DNA of 24,913 bases from an uncultured Selenomonas sp. (lineage in GTDB: Bacteria > Bacillota > Negativicutes > Selenomonadales > Selenomonadaceae). Within the stretch, counting starts at the first letter, position 1, and every line of letters starts with the position of its first letter. The DNA lies in the NCBI GenBank assembly GCA_938045435.1, contig CALIBA010000123.1, positions 1-24,913 on the forward strand, written 5' to 3'. A model generated the notes under the pieces. It made no database searches. It was not told where the DNA came from and was given only the letters and a program-made list of their open reading frames with translations. Positions 1 to 6,826 of this stretch are shown piece after piece. The translations under genes and the position numbers were made by a program.

Positions 1-79
1 GCTGGGGTCTGCAGTGCAGCATTAATGGGCCGCTGACATGAATATGGAGTAGTTTTCTCTAGCAAAGGTAAGCTTTCTT

Positions 80-817
80 GTGAATTTTCAAGGCACAGAG
101 ATCATTGGCCTTGCAGCAGGTGAAACGGAAAATCCGGCAAAGAGCATTCCTCTTGCTGTGCGGAATCTGACATGGCGGATCATCACCCTATACATTGTTC
201 CCATCACATTACTTGTCTCTCTTCTTCCATGGGATCAAGCATCCCTCAGTGAAAGTGTCTTTGCCGCAGCACTTGCAGCACATGGGTTTTCTGATCTCGG
301 TGCACTGTTTTCCTTTGTCGTTCTGACGGCTGCTGTCTCCTGCTCCAATTCTGGTCTCTACGGTGCCGCACGCACCGTACATGCGCTTGCAGCGATGGGC
401 ATGGCGCCGCGTGCCCTCGGAGGGCTTAGCGAAAAAGGGGTGCCTACACGCGCCATCTATGCTTCTATTGTCTTTTGCTGGTGCGTTATTGGGATTTATG
501 CCATCAACCCGCATGCAGCACTCTATACATATCTGCTTGCGCTTTCCGGATTTTCGGGAGCCGTGGCATGGATTTCCATCTGTTGGAGCCAATATCGTCG
601 GCGGCGCATGCTGGAAGAATGTGGTGCAGTGCAGCAGCTTCAGTACTGTACTCCCTTTTTCCCGTTTGTTACATTGTTTGGGATTTGGGCTCAAGTGCTT
701 TGTCTTGGCTTTATGGTCTTTACACCAGAGCTGCGTGCGGCACTTTATTTGGGTGTACCCATGCTCGTTGTGCCGATGATTGTCTATCGCCTATTGCTTG
801 CAAAGCAAAAGGGATGA
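80..817 (+). pseudogene. Amino-acid permease (APC family), N-terminal half missing
   Basis: This reads as the C-terminal half of an APC-superfamily amino-acid/proton symporter of the LysP/ProY type. It opens directly at the family signature FQGTEIIGLAAGETENP, which in full-length members lies at about residue 210-230 of some 450-480, and continues through about six hydrophobic segments to a normal C terminus. The same frame is closed by TAG at 50-52 and TAA at 23-25. Residues between 50 and 80 (FSLAKVSFLV) still look loosely like the helix that normally precedes the signature, so the frame appears to be decaying rather than cut by the window edge. The GTG at 80 is only the first possible start and has no convincing ribosome binding site. 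A remnant pseudogene is the best reading. A frameshift or sequencing error in an intact gene cannot be excluded with only 79 bases upstream. Confidence 0.65.
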
Positions 818-841
818 TGTCAACGCTCGTCATGACGCGCA

Positions 842-1594
842 TTAGAGTAATTTGCTCAAGATGGAGATAATCGTATAAATAGAAGTGATGTAGAGAATGG
901 TGAAGATGGAACGCCGAAAGAATGCTGCGGGGATGTAACGTGCACTCTTTCTCCCGATGATGATGCCGACAGCGAGTGCAGGCAGCAGAAAGATAAACTC
1001 GTGAAGCGCCGGTGCAAGCGGGAAGCCGCCAATCAGATAACTGATGAGCGAGGTTGCATTGCCAAGGAAGAAATAGACAAAACATGTAGCGCGGAACACT
1101 TCTGCAGGCATTTTTGAATAGGCAAGGTAGATGAGAAAGGGGAGCCCCCCCATTCCCGTCGTGATTGCTGTAAATCCGGACAAAGAGCCTGTGATGACCG
1201 AGTTTCTGGGGCACTCTTCGATATGGCGGTGTGAAGCCTGCATGAGAATGAGGGAGAGCAGGACGACAACGTTGATGAGCAGTTTTAGTGTGTCACTGGA
1301 TACATAGGTAAAGACAAAAAAACCGATGGGCTGCCCAAGCAGCATGCCAATGTACATCTGACGTACCAACGGGAGATTCGCCTGTTTGCGCATGAGAAAT
1401 CCTTGTGTGGCGTTGCTGCTGCAGGCAAGCAGCAGCATAATGGGAACCGTGAGCTTTGCATCATAAAAGAGCATGAGCAGCGGAGCAGCAACAATAACCA
1501 GGCCAAAACCTGTGATGGACTGAATGAAGGCTGCAAGCAGAATGGCAAGTGCTGGAAGGATATGTGCATCCATACCAGTAAGATAGGCTTCCAC
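842..1594 (-). CDS. TSUP family transporter (sulfite exporter TauE/SafE-like)
   Basis: This is an integral membrane protein of about 250 residues with roughly eight hydrophobic segments, the usual size for the TauE/SafE (TSUP) family. These proteins move sulfur-containing or other organic anions across the cytoplasmic membrane. The two internal half-repeats each carry the family's glycine-rich turn: SITGFGLVIVAAP near the N terminus and AITTGMGGLPFLIY in the second half. The frame stays open upstream to 1633, but GTG at 1594 is preferred because AAAGGGAGT (1603-1611 on the complement) sits 8-9 bases before it. A downstream ATG at 1573 is the alternative. The gene converges on the broken permease, with only 24 bases between the stop codons, and diverges from ilvD. 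The substrate cannot be read from the sequence. Confidence 0.88.
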   Translation of the reverse strand: MEAYLTGMDAHILPALAILLAAFIQSITGFGLVIVAAPLLMLFYDAKLTVPIMLLLACSSNATQGFLMRKQANLPLVRQMYIGMLLGQPIGFFVFTYVSSDTLKLLINVVVLLSLILMQASHRHIEECPRNSVITGSLSGFTAITTGMGGLPFLIYLAYSKMPAEVFRATCFVYFFLGNATSLISYLIGGFPLAPALHEFIFLLPALAVGIIIGRKSARYIPAAFFRRSIFTILYITSIYTIISILSKLL

Positions 1595-1632
1595 AAATAA
1601 AGACTCCCTTTCTATGTGTGACTGCTCTGACA

Positions 1633-1638
1633 ATTATA
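1633..1638 (-). promoter_or_regulatory. -10 box for the TSUP gene
   Basis: A perfect TATAAT lies on the minus strand about 39 bases before the preferred GTG start. No good -35 hexamer is seen 16-18 bases upstream (the sequence there is roughly GGGATA), so the promoter is only partly supported. Confidence 0.5.
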
Positions 1639-1678
1639 ACACAGAAGATTGAAATATCCCTCACTGTCGTATCTGCTA

Positions 1679-1707
1679 TTGAAAAAAAACATAGATTGCG
1701 CTAAAAT
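1679..1707 (+). promoter_or_regulatory. Sigma-70 type promoter for ilvD
   Basis: TTGAAA (1679-1684), a spacer of exactly 17 bases, then TAAAAT (1702-1707). The predicted transcript starts near 1714 and has a leader of about 70 bases with AGGGGAG (1771-1777) before the ilvD ATG. I see no T-box or leader-peptide attenuator in this short leader. Confidence 0.75.
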
Positions 1708-1783
1708 CTCTTGCATGTGTTTTATTTATAGTATCTATGAGTATTAGTGTACCATAGATTTCGATGGAATAGGGGAGTTTAAC

Positions 1784-3436
1784 ATGAGAAGTGATGTTGT
1801 AAAAACAGGTGCCACACGCTGTGCACATCGGTCGCTGTTTCATGCCAATGGGTATGGTTCAGAGGATTTAGGAAAACCGCTGATTGGCGTGTGTAATTCA
1901 TTCAATGAGATTATACCAGGGCATTTTCATCTTAATACCATTGCCGAAGCCGTTAAACTCGGCGTAGCTGCTGCCGGCGGTACACCGATTGAATTTCCGT
2001 CCATTGGCGTTTGCGACGGTATTGCAATGGGACATACAGGGATGAAGTATTCTCTGGCGAGCAGGGAGCTCATTGCAGACTCCATAGAAGCTGTTACCAT
2101 GGCCTCTGGTTTCGATGGACTCGTCTTGATCCCCAACTGTGATAAAGTAGTACCGGGGATGCTCATGGCGGCTGCACGCCTCAACATTCCGGCCATCATC
2201 GTCAGCGGCGGCCCCATGCTTGCAGGGCGTCATCGCGGGCGTGATATAAGCGTCAGTCAGGCGTTTGAGGCTGCTGGTATGTTTGCTGCTGGAAAAATGG
2301 ACAGCGAGGAAATGACTGCGATTGAAGAACATGCCTGCCCCAGCTGTGGCTCGTGTGCGGGGCTTTTTACCGCGAATACAATGAATTCTTTGACGGAAGT
2401 TCTCGGCATGGGACTTCCCGGCAATGGAACCATCCCTGCGCCCTATACGGGAGAGCGGCGTTTGCTTGCAAAACAGGCGGGGGCAGTCATTCTGGAACTC
2501 ATTCGCAGTGGCATTTGTCCTCGCGATATTATGACCCGTGAAGCATTTGAAAACGCTATTACAGTAGATATGGGAATTGGTGGTTCGTCCAACACAGTAC
2601 TTCATCTCACTGCAATTGCACATGAGGCGGGCATTGAACTTCCCCCGCCGCTGTTCGATGAAATCAGCCGTCGTACGCCGTATATCACTAAACTGAGTCC
2701 TGCCGGCACGCATCATATGCAGGATCTCAATGAGGCAGGGGGAATCTCTGCGGTCATGAAAGAGCTGTCGAAGAAAAATCTGCTGCATCTCGATGCCTTG
2801 ACTGTTACAGGAACCATCCGAGATCGTATTGCGCATGCCGAGATTTTGGATCCAACGGTCATTCACAGCGTCGAGAACCCCTATCGTCCAGAGGGTGGGC
2901 TTGCCATTCTGCGTGGCAATCTTGCGCCGGATTATGCGGTCGTCAAAGCCTCGGCAGTGGCAGACGATATGCTTACTTACAGCGGCACAGCAAAGTGCTT
3001 TAGCTCTGAGGAGGACGGCGTAAACGCCATCATGGAGGGGGAAATACATGATGGTGATGTTGTTGTGATCCGCTATGAAGGGCCTAAGGGAGGTCCTGGA
3101 ATGCAGGAGATGCTCAACCCAACAGCCGTCATCACAGGGATGGGACTCAAGGTGGGGCTGATTACCGATGGACGGTTCAGCGGTGCCAGTCAAGGTGCCT
3201 GTGTCGGGCATGTCTCACCGGAAGCAATGTCTGGAGGTCCGATTGCACTCATTGAAGATGGAGACGTGATCACCATTGATATTCCCAACCGAAAATTGCA
3301 GTTAGAGGTCAGTGAAGAAGAACTTGAGAAGCGTCGTGCGCGTTGGGTGCGGCCGGAACCCAAGATTAAAACTGGGTATCTTGCTCGCTATGCCAGACTG
3401 ACTACGTCCGCGAATACGGGTGCTGTTTTACAGTAG
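1784..3436 (+). CDS. ilvD: Dihydroxy-acid dehydratase
   Basis: IlvD dehydrates 2,3-dihydroxy-isovalerate and 2,3-dihydroxy-3-methylvalerate to the 2-oxo acids that become valine, leucine and isoleucine. It is a cytoplasmic iron-sulfur enzyme. At 550 residues it has the full family length. Visible signatures are CDGIAMGHTGM (77-87), PNCDKVVPGM (117-126), CPSCGSCAGLFTANTMN (185-201), YEGPKGGPGMQEM and DGRFSGAS. Likely cluster ligands are Cys119 and Cys188/Cys191. The N-terminal stretch reads NSFNEIIPGH, as in the E. coli [4Fe-4S] type, where [2Fe-2S] enzymes have a cysteine after the TP. ATG 1784 is chosen because AGGGGAG lies seven bases upstream. The gene stands alone: no other ilv or leu gene is in the window. 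A strong promoter precedes it. Confidence 0.98.
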   Translation: MRSDVVKTGATRCAHRSLFHANGYGSEDLGKPLIGVCNSFNEIIPGHFHLNTIAEAVKLGVAAAGGTPIEFPSIGVCDGIAMGHTGMKYSLASRELIADSIEAVTMASGFDGLVLIPNCDKVVPGMLMAAARLNIPAIIVSGGPMLAGRHRGRDISVSQAFEAAGMFAAGKMDSEEMTAIEEHACPSCGSCAGLFTANTMNSLTEVLGMGLPGNGTIPAPYTGERRLLAKQAGAVILELIRSGICPRDIMTREAFENAITVDMGIGGSSNTVLHLTAIAHEAGIELPPPLFDEISRRTPYITKLSPAGTHHMQDLNEAGGISAVMKELSKKNLLHLDALTVTGTIRDRIAHAEILDPTVIHSVENPYRPEGGLAILRGNLAPDYAVVKASAVADDMLTYSGTAKCFSSEEDGVNAIMEGEIHDGDVVVIRYEGPKGGPGMQEMLNPTAVITGMGLKVGLITDGRFSGASQGACVGHVSPEAMSGGPIALIEDGDVITIDIPNRKLQLEVSEEELEKRRARWVRPEPKIKTGYLARYARLTTSANTGAVLQ

Positions 3437-3469
3437 AGTTCTCCCATGTATCTCTGTGAAAAATTGCAG

Positions 3470-3491
3470 ATAGAGCTATTTCAGGCTCTAT
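3470..3491. terminator. Weak hairpin after ilvD
   Basis: A 7-bp perfect stem, ATAGAGC / GCTCTAT, with an 8-base loop begins 34 bases after the ilvD stop. It is not followed by a T run on the plus strand, so intrinsic termination is doubtful. Confidence 0.3.
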
Positions 3492-3760
3492 GATAAATGT
3501 GATGGACAGTGGCGCACTCCACGCAAATGCCTCGCTCCGCAAGCGTTCGTGCGCTTGTACGCTCAAATACCGTCAGACTTCTTAAACGCGCTTCGCTTAA
3601 ACGAAAGAAATCCGCAGGGGGCAGAACGCACACTTTCTCCGCTTGCACCGCTAAGGTTCGCTTTAGTGGGCATACGACATCTGCTCGTCCACAACATTTG
3701 ATAAAAAGCCAATGAAGCCCTTTGCATCATACAGGGGTGGAGGAAGATTAGAATATCCGC
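3492..3760. repeat. Gene-free, palindrome-rich intergenic element
   Basis: There is no credible gene between ilvD and the MutS-like gene (3437-3828). The stretch is crowded with short repeats. CTTAAACG occurs twice within 17 bases (about 3588-3605), around GCGCTTCG. A 7-bp stem with one G-T pair, CCGCTAA / TTAGTGG, encloses GGTTCGCT near 3647-3669. Further GC-rich inverted pieces lie near 3540-3570. Base content and internal symmetry differ from the flanking genes. This looks like a dispersed intergenic repeat of the REP/ERIC kind. That is inference: only one copy is present here. The 68-codon open frame across it (3509-3715) has no good start signal and Arg/Ser/Thr-rich low-information sequence, so it is not called. 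Confidence 0.35.
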
Positions 3761-3787
3761 AATATTTAGCAAAGAGGCACAAATATG

Positions 3788-3796
3788 TGGTATAAT
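3788..3796 (+). promoter_or_regulatory. Extended -10 promoter for the MutS-like gene
   Basis: TGGTATAAT is a perfect TATAAT with the upstream TGn extension. The -35 side is poor (TTAGCA at 3766-3771, 19 bases away), as is common for extended -10 promoters. The predicted start is near 3803, about 26 bases before the TTG start codon. Confidence 0.6.
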
Positions 3797-3828
3797 GAAA
3801 ACGCATCTATGAGCTGGAGGGGACTCTC

Positions 3829-5649
3829 TTGAAACAAGGATTTTATGAAAATGCGTGGGAGAATGCGCTCACACTCGATGCGGCGCAGCGCAGGCAGCAT
3901 CGGCGGCTCGTCCTCGCGCGGACGGTCGTGTTCCCGCTGATGGCGGCAGCGCTCGTGCATGGCTATGACCATCGCTTTGTACCGGAGATGGTGCTCGGCG
4001 GCTTTTTGCTGCTGCTCTTTGTGCTGCTCGTTGTGCGGCATCATCGGCTGGAGCGGCAAAAGCTTTTCACAAAGGCGTATCTCTCGGTGCTTGCGGCGTA
4101 TCTTTCACGTTTTTCCGGCGACTGGAAAAAGTCTCCGGTCGATGGCGGTGCATATCTCAATGAAAAGCGTCCGCCCGACCGCGATCTGAATATCTTCGGC
4201 ACAGCGTCGCTCTATCAGTATCTATGCTGTGCGCGGACGCAGCGCGGGCGCGATCGGCTTGCAGCGGCGCTCTCGGCGGTGCCGCATGATCTCGTGCATA
4301 TGCGGCGGCGACAGGCGGCGGTCGCGGAGCTCATCACGCATCCGCTGCTGTGTCTGGAGTTGGAGGCGTATGGGGCGCAGCTGCCCGATGGGCATGATAC
4401 GATGGCGCTCGCGGAGGAGCTGCGGCAGCCGCAAGTGCTCTCTCCGCTCATCCTGCGTGCAGTGGGGGTGCTTGGCGCACTCGCGGGGGTTTCTTCGTGC
4501 GTGATGGCGGGGGTTGATGCCGCTCCATGGACGCTGCCGCTCGTGATTTTATCGGTGAATATTGCGCTCGCGCTCCTTTTTTATGTGCGTACGGTGCGTG
4601 TTTTGGCGCCGCTGGGGCGTATGGCGCATGAACTGCGGCTCTACGGGAAGATTTTTCGGGCGCTTGAGGCCGCCCCTTTGCGCAGCGATGCCATGCGTGA
4701 GATCCTATCGCCTCTTGTTACGCCTGTGCGTGCAACACAGGCGCAGGAGCAGCTCACGCGCATTGCGGAGTTTACAGCGATGCGGCGCAATTTCGTGTTC
4801 TTTATTTTGGCGAATGCACTGTTCCTGTGGGATTTTCACTGTACAGCGTGTTTTGCACAGTGGCGCGGCCGGGCAGGCGCGGCGGCAGATGGTTGGTTTT
4901 CTGCCTTTGCAGAGATGGAGGTGCTTTTATCGCTTGCCTCCATCGGGCATACGCGCGAGGTGTATGCGTTTGCCACGTTCATCACGGATGGTACGCTGTG
5001 TCTTGATGCGGTGGAGGCGACGTCGCTGCTCCTTCCTGAAAAGGCGGCAACGCCAAATGACGCGCATCTTGCAGCCGGGACGCTTGTCATCACCGGTTCA
5101 AATATGTCCGGCAAGACGACGTATATGCGCGTTCTAGGCTCTAATGCAGTGCTCGCATACGCAGGTGGGCCAGTCTGTGCGCGTTCTTTTTCCCTCACGC
5201 CGATGGCGGTTTATACCTCCATCCAGATCAGCGATGATCTGACGGGCGGGATCTCTACGTTCTACGCGGAGCTTCTGCGCATCAAGAGGATGATCGAATA
5301 CAGCAAGGGACGCCTGCCGATGCTGATCCTCATCGACGAGATTTTCCGCGGGACGAACTCTGCCGACCGCATTGTGGGGGCGCGTGAGGCAATCCGCCGC
5401 CTGACGCTTCCCCATGCGATTACGATTGTGACGACGCATGACTTTGAGCTGTGCACACTTCAGCGGGACGGGCTTCCGGTGCAAAATGCACATTTTGAGG
5501 AGCATTACGAGGGGGATAAAATCCTTTTTGATTTTCGCATCCGGGAGGGACGCTGCCAAACGACGAATGCACAGTATCTTTTGCGCATGGCGGGGATCGT
5601 GGGAGAGGAGACGGAACAAGCACCGCCGCCATGCAAAGGGGATGTCTAG
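3829..5649 (+). CDS. Membrane-anchored MutS-family ATPase
   Basis: The C-terminal third (about residues 410-590) is a MutS-type ABC ATPase: Walker A GSNMSGKTT (423-431), a signature region near TGGISTFYAEL, Walker B LILIDEIFRGTN (499-510), and the switch histidine in TTHDFEL (535-541). The middle (about 260-400) fits the helical lever region. The mismatch-reading and connector domains of MutS1 are absent. Instead the N terminus has two hydrophobic helices (about 32-48 and 54-70), with a further hydrophobic pair at about 210-255, so the protein is probably tethered to the membrane. At 606 residues it matches a family of MutS-related proteins in Firmicutes and Bacteroidetes whose role is not settled; ordinary mismatch repair is unlikely. 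The TTG start is chosen for GGAGGGG (3816-3822) six bases upstream. No terminator separates it from the toxin gene 106 bases downstream. Confidence 0.88.
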   Translation: MKQGFYENAWENALTLDAAQRRQHRRLVLARTVVFPLMAAALVHGYDHRFVPEMVLGGFLLLLFVLLVVRHHRLERQKLFTKAYLSVLAAYLSRFSGDWKKSPVDGGAYLNEKRPPDRDLNIFGTASLYQYLCCARTQRGRDRLAAALSAVPHDLVHMRRRQAAVAELITHPLLCLELEAYGAQLPDGHDTMALAEELRQPQVLSPLILRAVGVLGALAGVSSCVMAGVDAAPWTLPLVILSVNIALALLFYVRTVRVLAPLGRMAHELRLYGKIFRALEAAPLRSDAMREILSPLVTPVRATQAQEQLTRIAEFTAMRRNFVFFILANALFLWDFHCTACFAQWRGRAGAAADGWFSAFAEMEVLLSLASIGHTREVYAFATFITDGTLCLDAVEATSLLLPEKAATPNDAHLAAGTLVITGSNMSGKTTYMRVLGSNAVLAYAGGPVCARSFSLTPMAVYTSIQISDDLTGGISTFYAELLRIKRMIEYSKGRLPMLILIDEIFRGTNSADRIVGAREAIRRLTLPHAITIVTTHDFELCTLQRDGLPVQNAHFEEHYEGDKILFDFRIREGRCQTTNAQYLLRMAGIVGEETEQAPPPCKGDV

Positions 5650-5755
5650 TGCGCATACTGCAATGATTGACGCGGCACGCAAAAGGCGGGGCGCATCATA
5701 GGAGGCTCCGAGCAGTATGTATCATCGAGCCATTTTTCAGAAAGGAGCGATTTGA

Positions 5756-6484
5756 GTGAGCCACTTTTCCATTGCACACCGCATGACTGCATTCTGGGCG
5801 TGTGCGAAGGCGTCGATCGCGCAGCGATTTTCTGCGTTGAAGGGATGCCGCCCGATGCGCGTTTCTATGGTCACCGTTTTTTTCTTTCTCGCGGGTACTC
5901 TTGGCACAGTGCCGTCAGCGACGATTGCGCTGGGGACGCAGTGCGCTGCCGCACAGGCAAAAAGCGATATGCAGGAAACAGCGCCGGCCTATTGGCAGAT
6001 GTACTATAATTTTGCTCCACCGACGGATGCCTTTATCGCGGCGCTTGCCGCAGAGCAGTCGCTGCCATACACACAGGGCAAGGAGGGAGAAGCACGCTTT
6101 TATGCAGATGATGGGCGTCCCATCTATCCGAGCAATGACGGCGCCGTCGGGTGCATCCTGACGGTGACGCTGCCGAAAGGTGCGGTGCTGACGCGGTATG
6201 GTGCGCCGACGGGACGCTATGTTTCACCGGATGCAACGAGCTTTGAGCAGCGTGCGCTTCCCGCGATGACGCGGGAAGGCGATTTCCATGTCTATCTGGT
6301 GCGCAGGGAGATTGCGGGCGTAGAAAAGGGCGTCATTGCGCCGTGGTTTGGGCGCACGGGCGGCGGCATCCAGTATAAGCTGCCCGATCGGATCTCCGCT
6401 TTGATGGGGACAGAGCCGCCGATGCTGACGGAGGAGGATGCGGATGCAGATCAGCGACCTGCCGCAGATTCTCGCGCGGCATAA
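5756..6484 (+). CDS. Secreted TNT-domain NAD+ glycohydrolase (toxin)
   Basis: Residues about 120-220 form a TNT (tuberculosis necrotizing toxin) domain, which hydrolyses NAD+ to nicotinamide and ADP-ribose. Family marks in order: YPSNDGAVG, LTRYGAPTGRYVSP, SFEQRALP, FHVYLV, GVIAPWFG and GGGIQYKLP. Arg166, His178 and Gln206 fall where Arg780, His792 and Gln822 lie in M. tuberculosis TNT; the Arg-His spacing of 12 is identical. The N terminus has a basic region then a hydrophobic core (about 36-60) ending in AAAQA, a likely Sec signal with cleavage near residue 68. No delivery domain (T6SS, T7SS, RHS, filamentous) is present, so the mature protein is little more than the enzyme. GTG 5756 has AAAGGAG (5741-5747) eight bases upstream; ATG 5855 would give a more ordinary signal peptide. 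The 3' end overlaps the next ORF by 41 bases. Confidence 0.9.
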   Translation: MSHFSIAHRMTAFWACAKASIAQRFSALKGCRPMRVSMVTVFFFLAGTLGTVPSATIALGTQCAAAQAKSDMQETAPAYWQMYYNFAPPTDAFIAALAAEQSLPYTQGKEGEARFYADDGRPIYPSNDGAVGCILTVTLPKGAVLTRYGAPTGRYVSPDATSFEQRALPAMTREGDFHVYLVRREIAGVEKGVIAPWFGRTGGGIQYKLPDRISALMGTEPPMLTEEDADADQRPAADSRAA

Positions 6485-6674
6485 TGTGCCGCCGTCGCAC
6501 TACTCTCTGTCTCCTGCGGATGAGCCGATGACAGAATCCTATCTCTGCATACGCATGTATCCTGTCATTTGCATCTATATCGTGGAGCGCAACCGCATCA
6601 CCCTGCGCCGCACATTTGATACGGAGGATGCAGCATGCCGGGCGTTCCTGCATGAGCTGCGGATCACACCATAG
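6444..6674 (+). CDS. Small protein, candidate immunity partner of the TNT toxin
   Basis: This is a 76-residue protein beginning MQISDLPQILARHNVPPSHY, with no signal peptide or membrane segment, so it should stay in the cytoplasm. It has the pattern of small single-domain partner proteins: an N-terminal helix, a YSL turn, a beta-rich middle (ICIYIVERNRITLRRTF), and a closing helix (DTEDAACRAFLHEL). ATG 6444 is preferred over ATG 6438 because GGAGGAGG (6430-6437) then has a six-base spacer. Its start lies inside the toxin gene, so translation is probably coupled, and a strong terminator follows immediately. Toxin-immunity pairing is inferred from position, size and location. I do not recognise the family with certainty, and it is not obviously similar to the mycobacterial TNT antitoxin IFT. 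Confidence 0.7.
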   Translation: MQISDLPQILARHNVPPSHYSLSPADEPMTESYLCIRMYPVICIYIVERNRITLRRTFDTEDAACRAFLHELRITP

Positions 6675-6680
6675 AAAATT

Positions 6681-6722
6681 GCCGTATGGCTGCTGAAAGG
6701 CAGCTTTATGCGGCGTTTTTTT
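6681..6722 (+). terminator. Rho-independent terminator after the toxin pair
   Basis: The long stem pairs GCCGTATG...GCTGC with GCAGC...TATGCGGC, with a small bulge and TGAAAG as loop. It is followed directly by a run of seven Ts (6716-6722). It closes the MutS-like/TNT/small-ORF unit. Confidence 0.85.
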
Positions 6723-6761
6723 GCCATGATGTATGCCACCATGCCTAGATTCATGTATACA

Positions 6762-6791
6762 TGGACATTTAGGGCTTTATCATGATAAAAT
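6762..6791 (+). promoter_or_regulatory. Promoter for the AGCS symporter
   Basis: TGGACA (6762-6767), an 18-base spacer, then TAAAAT (6786-6791) with a TGA extension just before it. The leader is about 30 bases and includes AGGAGGT (6813-6819), seven bases from the ATG. Confidence 0.6.
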
Positions 6792-6826
6792 ATTCGCATA
6801 TTTCATTCATTTAGGAGGTATGCGTT

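Noticed and set aside
1898..3211. 437-codon minus-strand frame opposite ilvD
   Set aside because: It is a shadow of ilvD with a biased, non-domain composition; ilvD itself is certain.
3509..3715. 68-codon open frame between ilvD and the MutS-like gene
   Set aside because: It has no good ribosome binding site and its composition is Arg/Ser/Thr-rich with no domain-like pattern. It is better explained as a frame across a repeat-rich intergenic element.
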